A stretch of 64,000 nucleotides of DNA from Amycolatopsis jejuensis (lineage in GTDB: Bacteria > Actinomycetota > Actinomycetes > Mycobacteriales > Pseudonocardiaceae): assembly GCF_000717335.1 (NCBI RefSeq), contig NZ_JNYZ01000006.1:1-64000 (forward strand), written 5' to 3'. Below are positions 23,577 through 32,514 of this stretch, in pieces. Each line of letters starts with the position of its first letter. Within the stretch, counting starts at the first letter, position 1. The position numbers and the translations under genes are program-made. The notes under the pieces are model-generated. The model worked only from the letters and a program-made list of their open reading frames with translations, made no database searches and was not told the origin of the DNA.

Positions 23577-25069
23577 CCCGGGGCCAGGTCCCGTTTGAGG
23601 ATTTTGCCGCTGGCGTTGCGCGGGAATTCGTCGAGCACCACGAAGCTTCGCGGCACCTTGAAGTTCGCCAGGCGTTCGCGGCAGTAGTCCGGGAGCCCGG
23701 CGGTGGTGGCGCCGGGGCGGAGGGTCACGTAAGCCTGGCCCACGGAGCCCAGCCGGGCATCGGCGACGCCGATCACGGCCGCCTCCACCACGTCCGGGTG
23801 GGCGCTCAGCACGTTCTCCACCTCCGCCGGGTACACGTTGAAGCCGCCCACGGTGAACATGTCCTTCAGGCGCCCGGTGATCTTCACGCAGCCGTGCTCG
23901 TCGAGACATCCGGCGTCGCCGGTGTGCAGCCAGCCGCCGTCGTCGATGGCGGCCGCGGTCGCGTCCGGGTCGTCGAAGTAGCCGAGCATCACGTACTCGC
24001 CCCGGATCAGGATTTCGCCGTCGGCGGCGATCCGGATCTCCAGCCCCGGCACCGCGGGGCCGGTGGTGTGCGCGACGTGCTGCGGGTCCTCGTGCGGCCG
24101 CGACTGCGTGGCGACCACGCATTCGGTGAGCCCATACGCCTGCGCGACCTGGTCGAAGCCGAGGATTTCCAGCATGTCCGCGAACAGGTTCTCCGGCACG
24201 GTGGCCGCGCCGGCGATCGCGAACCGCAGCGACGACAGGTCGAACTCGGTCCGCCGCGGGTGGTTGATCAGGGTGGTGAAGAGCGTCGGCGCGCCGGGGA
24301 GCACGGTGATCCGGGCGCGTTCGATCAGGCCCATGAGCGCGACCGGGTCGAAGGTCTCGACCGGGTGGATGGTGGTGCCCGCGGTGAGGGCGGCGATCAC
24401 CCCGGCTTTGTACCCGAAGGAGTGGAAGAACGGGTTGACGATCGCGTACTCGTCCTCGGGAGTCAGCGAAGCACCGCGCGCCCACACCTCCGCGACCCCG
24501 ATCGTCTGCCGGTGCGTGCTCATCACGCCCTTGGGGACGCCGGTGGTGCCCGAGGTGTACAGGATGTCGGCCACCGTTTCGGGCGTCACGGCCTGTTCGG
24601 CGGCGGTGATCGTGGAGAGGGGCACCGACGCGCCCCGGTCGAGGAATTCCGGCCACGGCAGGGCCGAGCCGCTGAGGTCGATCACGGTGTGCAACCGGGG
24701 GAGTTCGCAGCCATCGAGCATGCCCAGGTAGTCGTTGCCGAGGAATCCGTTGCACAGCACCAGAGCCGAGGCGCCGGAACGTTCGAGGATCACCCGGGCC
24801 TCCTCGCCGCGGTAACGGGTGTTGATCGGGACCAGCGCGGCGCCGAGACATTCCGCGCCCAGCAGTGCGAGGATGAACTCGACCCGGTTCGGCGACCACA
24901 CGGCGACCCGGTCCCCGGCGCGGATGCCGATCGCCGCGAAGGCCCGGGAAACCGTGCGGACCTGCTCCCTCAGCTCGGCCCAAGTCAGCTCGGTGGCCAC
25001 GGCCGGGGCGGTGCCGAACCGGCGCGCTGCGTCGTCGAGCAGGGCGGGCATCGTGCGAGGTCCGGGCAC
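23561..25069 (-). CDS. fadD3: HIP-CoA ligase (FadD3-like acyl-CoA synthetase)
   Basis: The 502-residue AMP-forming ligase has the P-loop ILYTSGTTGVPKGVMSTHRQ, the AYGLTE motif, and the hinge WLHTGDAGCLDEHGCVKITG followed by RLKD. The catalytic Lys is in NASGKILKRDL. FadD3 loads CoA on HIP, the propionate left after steroid ring A/B removal. The length matches M. tuberculosis FadD3 (about 503). GTG 25069 is chosen because GAGGAG lies six bases upstream; a TTG seven codons earlier has no such site and falls in the operator. It is divergent from kstR2 and shares its operator. Confidence 0.85.
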   Translation of the reverse strand: MPGPRTMPALLDDAARRFGTAPAVATELTWAELREQVRTVSRAFAAIGIRAGDRVAVWSPNRVEFILALLGAECLGAALVPINTRYRGEEARVILERSGASALVLCNGFLGNDYLGMLDGCELPRLHTVIDLSGSALPWPEFLDRGASVPLSTITAAEQAVTPETVADILYTSGTTGVPKGVMSTHRQTIGVAEVWARGASLTPEDEYAIVNPFFHSFGYKAGVIAALTAGTTIHPVETFDPVALMGLIERARITVLPGAPTLFTTLINHPRRTEFDLSSLRFAIAGAATVPENLFADMLEILGFDQVAQAYGLTECVVATQSRPHEDPQHVAHTTGPAVPGLEIRIAADGEILIRGEYVMLGYFDDPDATAAAIDDGGWLHTGDAGCLDEHGCVKITGRLKDMFTVGGFNVYPAEVENVLSAHPDVVEAAVIGVADARLGSVGQAYVTLRPGATTAGLPDYCRERLANFKVPRSFVVLDEFPRNASGKILKRDLAPGQPSR

Positions 25070-25085
25070 GCGGGTCTCCTCACTG

Positions 25086-25108
25086 AGCAAGTGCTTGTTC
25101 GGTATACT
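25086..25108 (+). promoter_or_regulatory. KstR2 operator and kstR2 -10 box
   Basis: AGCAAGTGCTTGTT (25086-25099) fits the published KstR2 consensus AnCAAGnnCTTGnT at every fixed position. TATACT (25103-25108) follows as the -10 of kstR2. The site sits between divergent fadD3 and kstR2, so it can autoregulate kstR2 and repress fadD3. Confidence 0.85.
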
Positions 25109-25157
25109 GGGCGGTACCGAGGTCCGCGGGCGGGCCGGGCAGGAAGGGATTCATGCG

Positions 25158-25781
25158 ATGACTCCGCGAACGGGCCGGGCTGCCGGAGCCGGCAAGGCGG
25201 CCAACGGGGGCACCCGCCGCAGCGAGCTGCTCGGCATCGCCGCGCAGCTGTTCGCGACCAGAGGGTACTCGCAGACCACCGTCCGCGACATCGCCGACGA
25301 AGCGGGCATTCTGTCCGGTAGCCTGTACCACCATTTCGCGTCCAAAGAGGACATGCTCCGCGAGATCCTCCGCGAGTTCATGGACGACCTGCTGGCCGCG
25401 TTCACCGGGATCGCCGCGCAGGAGGGCACGCCGCGCGAGCAGTTCGACGCTCTCGTGCACACCGCGTTCGCCACCATCCACGAGCGGCCGTTCGCGGTGG
25501 CGCTGTACCAGAACGAATCGGCCGTCGTCGGCAGTCTTGCCGATTTCGAGTTCGTCGGGAAGACGTCGGCGAAGATCGAGAAGCTCTGGCTCGGCGTGCT
25601 GCAGTCCGGCCGCGACTCCGGCGACTTCCGCGACGACCTCGAGATCAGCCTCGCGTACCGGTTCATCCGCGACACGGTCTGGACGTCGGTCCGCTGGTAT
25701 CACCCGCGTGGCAAACTCCGCCACGACGTCGTGGCGCAGCAATATCTCACGATGCTCTACGGCGGCCTGCTCGCCGGCTGA
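25158..25781 (+). CDS. kstR2: TetR-family repressor KstR2
   Basis: The 207-residue protein has a TetR HTH at about 20-70 with TTVRDIADEAGILSGSLYHH followed by FASKEDM, nearly identical to mycobacterial KstR2 from memory. The C-terminal phrase YRFIRDTVWTSVRWYHPRGK is also a KstR2 feature. KstR2 is released from DNA by HIP-CoA, the product of FadD3. A longer open reading upstream overlaps the promoter and is rejected; AGGAAGG precedes the ATG. It converges with ipdB, five bases apart. Confidence 0.9.
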   Translation: MTPRTGRAAGAGKAANGGTRRSELLGIAAQLFATRGYSQTTVRDIADEAGILSGSLYHHFASKEDMLREILREFMDDLLAAFTGIAAQEGTPREQFDALVHTAFATIHERPFAVALYQNESAVVGSLADFEFVGKTSAKIEKLWLGVLQSGRDSGDFRDDLEISLAYRFIRDTVWTSVRWYHPRGKLRHDVVAQQYLTMLYGGLLAG

Positions 25782-25786
25782 CCGGT

Positions 25787-26530
25787 TCAGGAGCGCACCT
25801 CCCGGTCCCGGGCGCCCGCCGGATCGAGCACCGTGCGGATCAGCTCCAGTTCCCGCTCGTCGGGCAGCCGGGTCTCGGCCGCGCCGGCGAACTCCAGGTC
25901 GAACCCGGTGCCGGCGCGCACGTCGTCGGCGGTCACGCCGGGGTGCAGTGAGCGGACCTTCAGCCGCCCGTCCGCGGCGTAGTCCAGCACCGCGAGGTCG
26001 GTCACCACCACGCCGAGGTCGTGGAACCGCAGCGCCGGGGACGGATGCGCGCGGGCGCGGTCGTTGCCGACGCCGGACACCACGTCCACCCGGTCCACGA
26101 ACACGCGAGGCGAATGCCTGCTGACCCAGTAGTCGGTGCGGTGGTTCACGGTGTTGCCCGGTGCGCCGCGCATGCCGATGAGCTGGCGTTTCGGCCGCCG
26201 CCAGTCGCCGATCAGCGAAATGTTCTGGTTGCCGAAGCGGTCGAGCTGGCTTGCGCCCATCATCGAATGCCGTCGTCCGGTCGCGAGGATGTCGAAGATC
26301 CGGCCGAACGGCGCCCAGCCCTCCACGGTGCCGGTCGCACCCAGCGGCAGGGCGTCGGCGAGGAAATGGCATTCGCCGTCCGACAGCACGAGCTCGGGGG
26401 AGTGGGTCAGCCGGGCGAGCCGGGCGCTGATCGCCGGAATGGTGCCGACGGCGTGCGCCAGCACCTCGCCCGAGCCGCGCCACGCGTCGGAGCAGGCCGC
26501 AATACAGACCTCCGCACGGGTCGCCTTCAT
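25787..26530 (-). CDS. ipdB: COCHEA-CoA hydrolase beta subunit
   Basis: The 247-residue protein has a CoA-transferase beta-like fold: LVLSDGECHFLADALPLG, EGWAPFGRIFDILATGRRH, GASQLDRFGNQNISLIGDW and GAPGNTVNHRTDYWV. With IpdA it forms a heteromer that hydrolyses the last steroid ring in COCHEA-CoA and does not transfer CoA. The length is as in mycobacterial IpdB (about 250). ATGA overlap with ipdA (26527-26530) couples translation. It is last in the echA-fadE31-fadE32-fadE33-ipdA-ipdB transcript. Confidence 0.88.
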   Translation of the reverse strand: MKATRAEVCIAACSDAWRGSGEVLAHAVGTIPAISARLARLTHSPELVLSDGECHFLADALPLGATGTVEGWAPFGRIFDILATGRRHSMMGASQLDRFGNQNISLIGDWRRPKRQLIGMRGAPGNTVNHRTDYWVSRHSPRVFVDRVDVVSGVGNDRARAHPSPALRFHDLGVVVTDLAVLDYAADGRLKVRSLHPGVTADDVRAGTGFDLEFAGAAETRLPDERELELIRTVLDPAGARDREVRS

Positions 26531-27387
26531 GCGTACACCCCGTGGAATTCGCGGACCGCTTCGTGGTAACTCGCCTCGTCACCGGCGAGGAAGGTCTCGC
26601 GGAACCGCTGCCACGATTCCTCGTCCTGCGCGGATGCCGCGTAATGCCGCTGGAATTCCTCGTCGCGGCCGTAATCCGGATCGCACGACGTGAAATGCGC
26701 CCCGCGCGGAGTCTCGATCACGCCGTTCACGAACATCCGGCTGACCAGTAGCGACGTCGACCGTTCGGTGGCGGTGAGCTCCGCCGTGGAGACGATTTTC
26801 TCCACACTCAGCAACGTTTTGTCCGACGCCATGGCGAAGAGGTCGTCGAAATACGGGTCAGGGCCGAGAAACTGGCCGTTGCCGAGCGGGTCGCTGCGGT
26901 TGAGGTGGATCAGCGAGATGTCCGGGCGCACGGCGGGGACCGCGACGTACACCTCGTCGTCATACGGCGACGCGACCGTGCGCAAGTGCGGGTTCATCGT
27001 CATGACGTCGCTTTCCAGGCCGGCGCGCGTCGGCAGGAACGACAGCCGGTTGGCGCCTGCCCGCAGCGCGGCCACGAACATGCCCTCGTCGTACTCGGTC
27101 GCCTCGATGCGCCCGGCTTCGCGGGCGGCGCGGAAATGCGGGTCGAGGGGGATCGAGTCGAGCGAGACGAACCCGTAGATCACCCGGCGGACCTTGCCTG
27201 CCGCGCACAGCAGGCCGACCTCGGGCCCGCCGAACGTGACCAGGGTCAGGTCGTCGACGTCACTGCGCAGCAGTTCACGCACCATCGCCATCGGTTTGCG
27301 CCGCGAGCCCCAGCCGCCGACGCCGACGGTCATGCCTGACCGGACGTGCTCGGTGACACTCGCGAGCGTCATCTCTTTACTGCCCAA
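26527..27387 (-). CDS. ipdA: COCHEA-CoA hydrolase alpha subunit
   Basis: The 286-residue protein carries the IpdA pattern VGGWGSRRKPMAMVRELLRS, YGFVSLDS, the acidic YDEGMF and GAHFTSCDPDYGRDEEFQRH. Glu101 in YDEG corresponds, by my alignment from memory, to the catalytic Glu of M. tuberculosis IpdA (E105). The TTG start at 27387 is supported by GGGAGG six bases upstream and by alignment of the N terminus. ATG at 27372 is the alternative. The gene overlaps the end of fadE33 by 11 bases. Confidence 0.88.
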   Translation of the reverse strand: MGSKEMTLASVTEHVRSGMTVGVGGWGSRRKPMAMVRELLRSDVDDLTLVTFGGPEVGLLCAAGKVRRVIYGFVSLDSIPLDPHFRAAREAGRIEATEYDEGMFVAALRAGANRLSFLPTRAGLESDVMTMNPHLRTVASPYDDEVYVAVPAVRPDISLIHLNRSDPLGNGQFLGPDPYFDDLFAMASDKTLLSVEKIVSTAELTATERSTSLLVSRMFVNGVIETPRGAHFTSCDPDYGRDEEFQRHYAASAQDEESWQRFRETFLAGDEASYHEAVREFHGVYA

Positions 27388-28432
27388 GGGTTCCTCCCGC
27401 GCTGATCATGGCCCGGTGCTCCCGTGCGTCGCCGAAAAGGTGGGTGAGCGCGTGGGCCCGTTTGAAGTAGAGGTGCGCGTCGTGTTCCCAGGTGATCGCG
27501 ATTCCGCCGTGCAGCTGGATCATTTCCGCGGCGACGGCGTTGAACGCATCAGTGCACCAGGATTTCGCATAAGCCGCTTGCCTGACGTCGCCTGCTGCGG
27601 CCCACGAGATCGAGCGGGCGCTTTCGACGTGCACCAGCATGTCCGCGACCCGGTGTTTCAACGCCTGGAACGAACCCAGTGGACGGCCGAACTGATCGCG
27701 TTCCTTCAGATGGGTGACGGTACGGTCCAAACAGGACTGTGCGCCGCCGACTTGCAGTGCGGTGCAAGCAATCGCGGCGATGGCGTGCAACCGGGGCAGG
27801 GCAGCTCCGAAGTCGGCGGCGAGCAACGCGGCCGGGGTGTGGTCGAAGGTGACGCGGGCGAAGCGCAAGGTCGGGTCGAGGGCCGGGGTGGGTTCGGCGG
27901 TGAATGCGTCGACCTGGAACAGCGCGGGTCCGTCGTCGGCCATCGCGATCGCCAGGAGCGGGGACGCCTGCGCGCCGTCGAGGACCAGGGTGGCGGTGCC
28001 GTCGAGGGTCCAGCCGTTGGCGGCGGACGCCACGATGTCGGACCCGTCGGTGCGGTGTCGTCCGGCACGGTCGGCCCAGGCGAGTGCGACGACTTCACCG
28101 GCCGCGATCCGGGGGAGCAACGCGGGTGCGTCGGCGGCGAGTAATGCTTGTGCGGCCAGCACTCCGGAGCCCAGGAGCGGTGCCGGGGTCAGGCTTGAGC
28201 CCAGTTCTTCCAGTACGACATGGGTTTCGGCCAGGCTGAACCCGGCGCCGCCGTAGCGCTCGGGGATGGCGAGCGCGGCCACGCCGATCTGGTCGCACAA
28301 TGCGGTCCACAGGCCGGTGTCGTACCCGGATTCGATGGCCGCCCGGAGATCGACCGTCGCGGCCCGGCGCTTGACCAGCCCGCGCACGGCGGCGGCGAGT
28401 TCCTGTTGCTCGGCGGACAACGCGAAGTCCAT
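27377..28432 (-). CDS. fadE33: Acyl-CoA dehydrogenase FadE33-like
   Basis: The 351-residue protein is a small ACAD: MDFALSAEQQELAAAVRGLV start, VLEELGSSLTPAPLLGSGVL, KERDQFGRPLGSFQALKHRV and LHGGIAITWEHDAHLYFKRA. Steroid-type ACADs work as heteromers in which one chain binds FAD fully. The order fadE31-32-33 is as in the mycobacterial KstR2 regulon. It starts one base inside the fadE32 stop (TGATG). The numbering among FadE32/33 is by order and may be swapped. Confidence 0.75.
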   Translation of the reverse strand: MDFALSAEQQELAAAVRGLVKRRAATVDLRAAIESGYDTGLWTALCDQIGVAALAIPERYGGAGFSLAETHVVLEELGSSLTPAPLLGSGVLAAQALLAADAPALLPRIAAGEVVALAWADRAGRHRTDGSDIVASAANGWTLDGTATLVLDGAQASPLLAIAMADDGPALFQVDAFTAEPTPALDPTLRFARVTFDHTPAALLAADFGAALPRLHAIAAIACTALQVGGAQSCLDRTVTHLKERDQFGRPLGSFQALKHRVADMLVHVESARSISWAAAGDVRQAAYAKSWCTDAFNAVAAEMIQLHGGIAITWEHDAHLYFKRAHALTHLFGDAREHRAMISAGGTLGQ

Positions 28433-29325
28433 CAGCGGCCCCTCATCAGGCTCGCCAGCACGCGCGCGCGGTGCCCGGCCGGGGTGCCCCAGCAGCCGAC
28501 CAGCGCCCGGACCCGCAGCAGCCACCGGCTCAGGTCGCATTCGAGCGTGTACCCGATCGCGCCGTGCAGTTGCAGTCCGGTGCGCGCGGCGAGCTGGGCT
28601 GCGTCCGAGGCGGACACTTTCGCGGCCGAGACAGCGCGGGGGCTGAGGTCGTGTGCTGCGCCGAGCAGGAGCGGGCGGGCGAAGTCGAGCGCGACCCGGA
28701 CGTCCGCGGCGGCGTGCTTGAGCGCTTGGTATTCCCCGATCACGCGGCCGAATTGGCGGCGCTGCCCGAGGTAGATGATGGTGTCGGCGAGGATCCGTTC
28801 GCCGCAGCCGAGGAGCATGGCGGCACAGGCGAGGCTGGCGAGGTCGAGTGCTCGTTCCCGTTGGTCTGCAGCGAGCGGTTGCACCGTTGGACCGGCGGTG
28901 ACCTCGAACAGGTGCCGCGACGGGTCGACCGAGGCCAGCGAGCGGCCGATTTCCGCCCGGTGCACGGAATCGGTGACCACGAAGACGTCGGTGGCGATGT
29001 CGGCGTCGAGGGCGTACGGCGTGTCCGGGGCACACGCGAACGTCACGATCGCCTCGCCGGTGGCCAGCGCGGCCAGCAGATCGGGGTCGGTCAGCAACGC
29101 GGGAGCGGCGGCGATGGACTCGATCACCGGACCGAATACCCCGTGGTAGCCGAGCCGTTCGAAGGCGACGACCAGGTCTGCCGGGGTTCCGCCTTCGCCG
29201 GGTACACCCAGCGCGGTGACACCCAGGTCGGCCAGCTGCTGCCACCGGGGGACGTCGGTGGAGCTGAGCAGGGAGTCGAGCGCGTCGGCGAACGCGCGCT
29301 GCTCGGTGGACACCCCGAACTTCAT
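28432..29325 (-). CDS. fadE32: Acyl-CoA dehydrogenase FadE32-like
   Basis: The 297-residue short ACAD begins MKFGVSTEQRAFADALDSLL and carries GQRRQFGRVIGEYQALKHAA at about 190-215 and LQHLGA-type LHGAIGYTLECDLSRWLLR near the end. It lacks part of the usual N-terminal helical domain, as do the short partners of heteromeric steroid ACADs (FadE32/33 are about 315 residues). It probably pairs with FadE31 to dehydrogenate ring-opened C/D intermediates. Starts overlap fadE31 by ATGA. Confidence 0.78.
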   Translation of the reverse strand: MKFGVSTEQRAFADALDSLLSSTDVPRWQQLADLGVTALGVPGEGGTPADLVVAFERLGYHGVFGPVIESIAAAPALLTDPDLLAALATGEAIVTFACAPDTPYALDADIATDVFVVTDSVHRAEIGRSLASVDPSRHLFEVTAGPTVQPLAADQRERALDLASLACAAMLLGCGERILADTIIYLGQRRQFGRVIGEYQALKHAAADVRVALDFARPLLLGAAHDLSPRAVSAAKVSASDAAQLAARTGLQLHGAIGYTLECDLSRWLLRVRALVGCWGTPAGHRARVLASLMRGR

Positions 29326-30455
29326 GCCTGCGCCTTCCGGCGGTCGCCGCGGGGGAGGCCGAGCAGCCGTTCCGCGACGATGGTGCGCTGGATTTCGTTG
29401 GTACCGGCGTAGATCGGGCCACCGAGGGCGAACAGGTAGCCGTCCATCCAGCGGCTGCGCAGTTCCTGCCCGGCGCCGAGGAGATCGAGTGCGGTTTCGT
29501 GGATGGCCAGGTCGAGTCCGGTCCAGAAGAGCTTGTTCACGCTGCCCGCGGCCCCGATTTCGCTGCCGTTCTGCACATGGTCGACGGTGTTCCAGGTGTA
29601 CAGCCGATACGCCTCGGCGTTGATCCACGCGTCGGCGACCCGGTCGCGCAGGTGCGGGGCGTCGGCTCCGCGGTGTGCCCAGAGGTCCAGCAGCCGGTCC
29701 GCGGCGGCGAGGAACCGGCCCGGCGAGCGGAGCGACAGGCCGCGCTCGTTGCCTGCCGTGCTCATCGCCACGCGCCAGCCGTCGCCGACCTCGCCGAGCA
29801 CGTCCTCGTCGGGCACGAAGACGTCGTCGAAGAAGATCTCCGCGAACCCGGGCTCGCCGCCGAGCTGGGCGATCGGGCGGACCTCGACCCCGGGTGCGTC
29901 GAGCGGGAAGAGGAAGTACGTGAGGCTGCGCGGGCCGGTCCGGAACAGGCCGAAACCCCAGTCCGCGAACGGCGCGCGGGAACTCCAGATCTTCTGTCCG
30001 TCGAGGACCCAGCCACCGTCGGCGGGGGTGGCGGTGCTGCGGATTCCGGCCAGGTCGCTGCCTGCCTCGGGCTCGGACCAGGCCTGCGCCCAGATCCGGC
30101 GGCCGTCGGCCATCGGCGGCAGGTGGCGGCGGCGCTGGTCTTCGGTGCCGTGCTCGAAGAGGATCGGGGCGAGCAGCGAGATGCCGTTCTGTGCGATCCG
30201 GGTCGGCGCGCCGCTCAGGTAGTACTCCTCCTCGAAAAGCACCCATTCGACCAGGCTCGCGTCGCGTCCGCCGTACTCCGCCGGCCAGGTGACCACGGAC
30301 CACCGGTCGGCGGCGAGTTCGGCTTCCCACTCGCGGTGTGCACGGGCGCCGTCCGCGGTGTCCATCGACGGCAGCGGGCCGGGGCTGTGCTCCCGCAGCC
30401 AGGCGCGGGCCTCCTCGCGGAACGCGTCCTCCGCGGCGGTGAACTCCGGGCTCAT
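29322..30455 (-). CDS. fadE31: Acyl-CoA dehydrogenase FadE31-like
   Basis: The 377-residue full-size ACAD has the length of M. tuberculosis FadE31. Motifs include WPAEYGGRDASLVEWVLFEE, WAQAWSEPEAGSDLAGIRST (FAD binding), KIWSSRAPFADWGFGLF, and PIYAGTNEIQRTIVAERLLG. The MCAD-type catalytic Glu position (YxGT) is Ala, so the base would have to come from another place, as in several steroid ACADs. Overlaps the hydratase stop by ATGA at 30452. Confidence 0.82.
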   Translation of the reverse strand: MSPEFTAAEDAFREEARAWLREHSPGPLPSMDTADGARAHREWEAELAADRWSVVTWPAEYGGRDASLVEWVLFEEEYYLSGAPTRIAQNGISLLAPILFEHGTEDQRRRHLPPMADGRRIWAQAWSEPEAGSDLAGIRSTATPADGGWVLDGQKIWSSRAPFADWGFGLFRTGPRSLTYFLFPLDAPGVEVRPIAQLGGEPGFAEIFFDDVFVPDEDVLGEVGDGWRVAMSTAGNERGLSLRSPGRFLAAADRLLDLWAHRGADAPHLRDRVADAWINAEAYRLYTWNTVDHVQNGSEIGAAGSVNKLFWTGLDLAIHETALDLLGAGQELRSRWMDGYLFALGGPIYAGTNEIQRTIVAERLLGLPRGDRRKAQA

Positions 30456-31306
30456 CCCGCGGCATCCTTGTTGGCCTTGGCCATCGCACGCGCGTCAAGG
30501 CCGGCCAGCGAATCGCGGCCGACCTCGGCGTTGTGCGCGTGGGCGGCGTGGTGCAGCCCGAACACCGAGTCCATTCCGGCGCGCATGCCCATCAGGTCTT
30601 CGGCCTGGTTGACCGCCTTCTTCGTGAGCGCGAGACCCAGCTGCGGCATCTGCGCGATCCGCTCGGCGATGGCGAACGTCGCTTCCTCGAGCTCGGCACG
30701 CGGTACCACCTGGTTGACCATGCCGAGCGCCTGCGCACGTTCGGCGCCGAAGCGGTCGCCGGTGTAGAGGAACTCCTTCGCCGCCCGCGGGTTCATCACC
30801 CACGGGTGCGCGAAGTACTCCACGCCCGGAATTCCCATGCGTACCACCGGATCGGAGAAGAACGCGTCGTCCGCGGCGACGATGAAATCGCATGACCACG
30901 CGAGCATCAGGCCACCCGCGATGCACGCGCCCTGCACCATGGCGATCACCGGCTTCGGGATGTCCCGCCACCGGCGGCACATCCCGAGGTAGACCTCCGA
31001 TTCGCGGGCGAACCGGGCATCGACCCCGGCGCGGTCGGTGTGGTCCCACCAGAGGACCGCCTTGCGTTCGAAGGTCTGGCCGGCGTCGCGGCCCGGGGTG
31101 CCGATGTCGTGCCCGGCGCAGAAATGCTTGCCGTTGCCCGCCAGGACGAGCACCTTCACCGCCGGATCGTCCACCGCCTGCCCGAAGGCCGCGTCGAGCG
31201 CGTAGGTCATCTTCGAGTTCTGGGCGTTGCGATACTCCGGCCGGTTCAGGGTGACGACCGCGATCGGACCCCGGACCTCGTATGTCACGACCTGCTCGCT
31301 GTCCAC
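30452..31306 (-). CDS. Enoyl-CoA hydratase/isomerase in the KstR2 regulon
   Basis: The 284-residue crotonase has the oxyanion region GKHFCAGHDIG, then QGACIAGGLMLAWSCDFIVA and a VEYFAHPWVMNPRAAKEFLY core where the catalytic Glu is expected (PGVEYF). It is not EchA20, which is a separate gene here at 35496. It may hydrate the FadE30 or FadE31/32 product. The GTG at 31306 is about seven bases after TAGCGT (minus strand), which predicts a leaderless mRNA. It heads the operon to ipdB. Confidence 0.85.
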   Translation of the reverse strand: MDSEQVVTYEVRGPIAVVTLNRPEYRNAQNSKMTYALDAAFGQAVDDPAVKVLVLAGNGKHFCAGHDIGTPGRDAGQTFERKAVLWWDHTDRAGVDARFARESEVYLGMCRRWRDIPKPVIAMVQGACIAGGLMLAWSCDFIVAADDAFFSDPVVRMGIPGVEYFAHPWVMNPRAAKEFLYTGDRFGAERAQALGMVNQVVPRAELEEATFAIAERIAQMPQLGLALTKKAVNQAEDLMGMRAGMDSVFGLHHAAHAHNAEVGRDSLAGLDARAMAKANKDAAG

Positions 31307-31357
31307 CCCGCTCACGCTACCAAACAAGTGCTTGGTTTGGTAGCGTGAGCGGGGTGG
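31303..31357. promoter_or_regulatory. Bidirectional 55-bp palindromic promoter with KstR2 site
   Basis: Left arm 31303-31328 and right arm 31331-31357 are complements with one extra base on the right. The centre, AACAAGTGCTTGGT (31323-31336), fits the KstR2 consensus at every fixed position. Each side has TAGCGT as -10 (31341-31346 on plus, 31314-31319 on minus), then seven bases, then a GTG start. Both divergent genes therefore begin with mirrored sequence and probably have leaderless transcripts. Confidence 0.8.
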
Positions 31358-32514
31358 AGCTTCGCGAGACGTCCGGGGACGAGCGGTTCCGCGCCGAAGT
31401 GCGCGCCTGGCTCGGTGATCACCTCACCGGGGAGTTCGCCGCGCTCAAGGGGCTCGGCGGGTCCGGCCGCGAGCACGAAGCACCGCAGGAACGGCAGGCG
31501 TGGAACCAGCATCTGGCCGCGCACGGCTGGACGTGCCTCGGCTGGCCGGTCGAGTACGGCGGCCGCGGGCTGAGCCTGCAGCAGCAGGTGATCTTCCACG
31601 AGGAGTACGCGCGGGCGGACGCCCCGGCGCGGGTCAACCACCTCGGCGAGGAACTGCTCGGACCCACCCTCATCGCACACGGCACCGACGAGCAGCGGCG
31701 GCGGTTCCTGCCCGGCATCATCGGCGTCACCGAGCTGTGGTGCCAGGGCTATTCGGAACCCGGCGCGGGGTCGGATCTCGCCGGGGTGCGCACGCGTGCG
31801 CGGCTGGCGGGCGGAGAGTGGGTGATCGACGGGCAGAAGATCTGGACGTCGCTGGCCCAGTACGCGCAGTGGTGCTTTGCGCTGGTGCGCACCGAACCCG
31901 GGTCGCAGCGGCATGCCGGGCTGTCGTATCTGCTGGTGCCGATGGACCAGCCGGGTGTGGAGGTGCGGCCGATCCGGCAGCTCACCGGCACCAGCGAGTT
32001 CAACGAGGTCTTCTTCGACGGCGCGCGCACCGGGGAGTCGCTGGTGGTCGGCGCGCCCGGGGACGGCTGGCGGATCGCGATGGCGACGCTGGGCTTCGAG
32101 CGCGGGGTGTCCACGCTCGGGCAGCAGGTCGGGTTCGCCCGGGAGCTGGCCGGGATCGTCGCCACCGCGAAGGACAACGGCCGGTACGACGATCCGGTGC
32201 TGCGGGACCGGCTCGCGCGCGCCGAGGTGGGGCTGGAGGTGTTGCGGGTACACGCGTTGCGCACGCTCAGTTCGCCGGAGGCCGGGCCGGTGTCGAAGCT
32301 GTTGTGGGCTCGGTGGCACCGGGAGCTGGGTGAGCTGGCGATGGACGTCCGCGGCGCCGATGCGCTGACGGTCGGTCCGTCTTACGGGCTGGATGCCCAG
32401 CAGACGTTGTTCCTCTTCAGCCGGGCCGACACGATTTACGGTGGTTCGGACGAAATCCAGCGCACGATCATCGCCGAGCGCGTGCTCGGCCTGCCGAAGG
32501 AGCCGCGACCGTGA
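31354..32514 (+). CDS. fadE30: Acyl-CoA dehydrogenase FadE30
   Basis: The 386-residue ACAD matches FadE30 in length and phrases: RAWLGDHLTGEFAALKGLGG, WNQHLAAHGWTCLGWPVEYG, RVNHLGEELLGPTLIAHGT, LWCQGYSEPGAGSDLAGVRT and TIYGGSDEIQRTIIAERVLG. FadE30 dehydrogenates the propionyl side chain of HIP-CoA type thioesters. The GTG at 31354 sits seven bases after the -10 TAGCGT; a GTG three codons upstream is possible but lies inside the -10. Its stop overlaps ipdF (GTGA). Confidence 0.88.
   Translation: MELRETSGDERFRAEVRAWLGDHLTGEFAALKGLGGSGREHEAPQERQAWNQHLAAHGWTCLGWPVEYGGRGLSLQQQVIFHEEYARADAPARVNHLGEELLGPTLIAHGTDEQRRRFLPGIIGVTELWCQGYSEPGAGSDLAGVRTRARLAGGEWVIDGQKIWTSLAQYAQWCFALVRTEPGSQRHAGLSYLLVPMDQPGVEVRPIRQLTGTSEFNEVFFDGARTGESLVVGAPGDGWRIAMATLGFERGVSTLGQQVGFARELAGIVATAKDNGRYDDPVLRDRLARAEVGLEVLRVHALRTLSSPEAGPVSKLLWARWHRELGELAMDVRGADALTVGPSYGLDAQQTLFLFSRADTIYGGSDEIQRTIIAERVLGLPKEPRP

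Noticed and set aside
30452..31306. Calling this hydratase EchA20
   Set aside because: The gene at 35496 matches EchA20 in length and phrases much better; this one is a separate crotonase.
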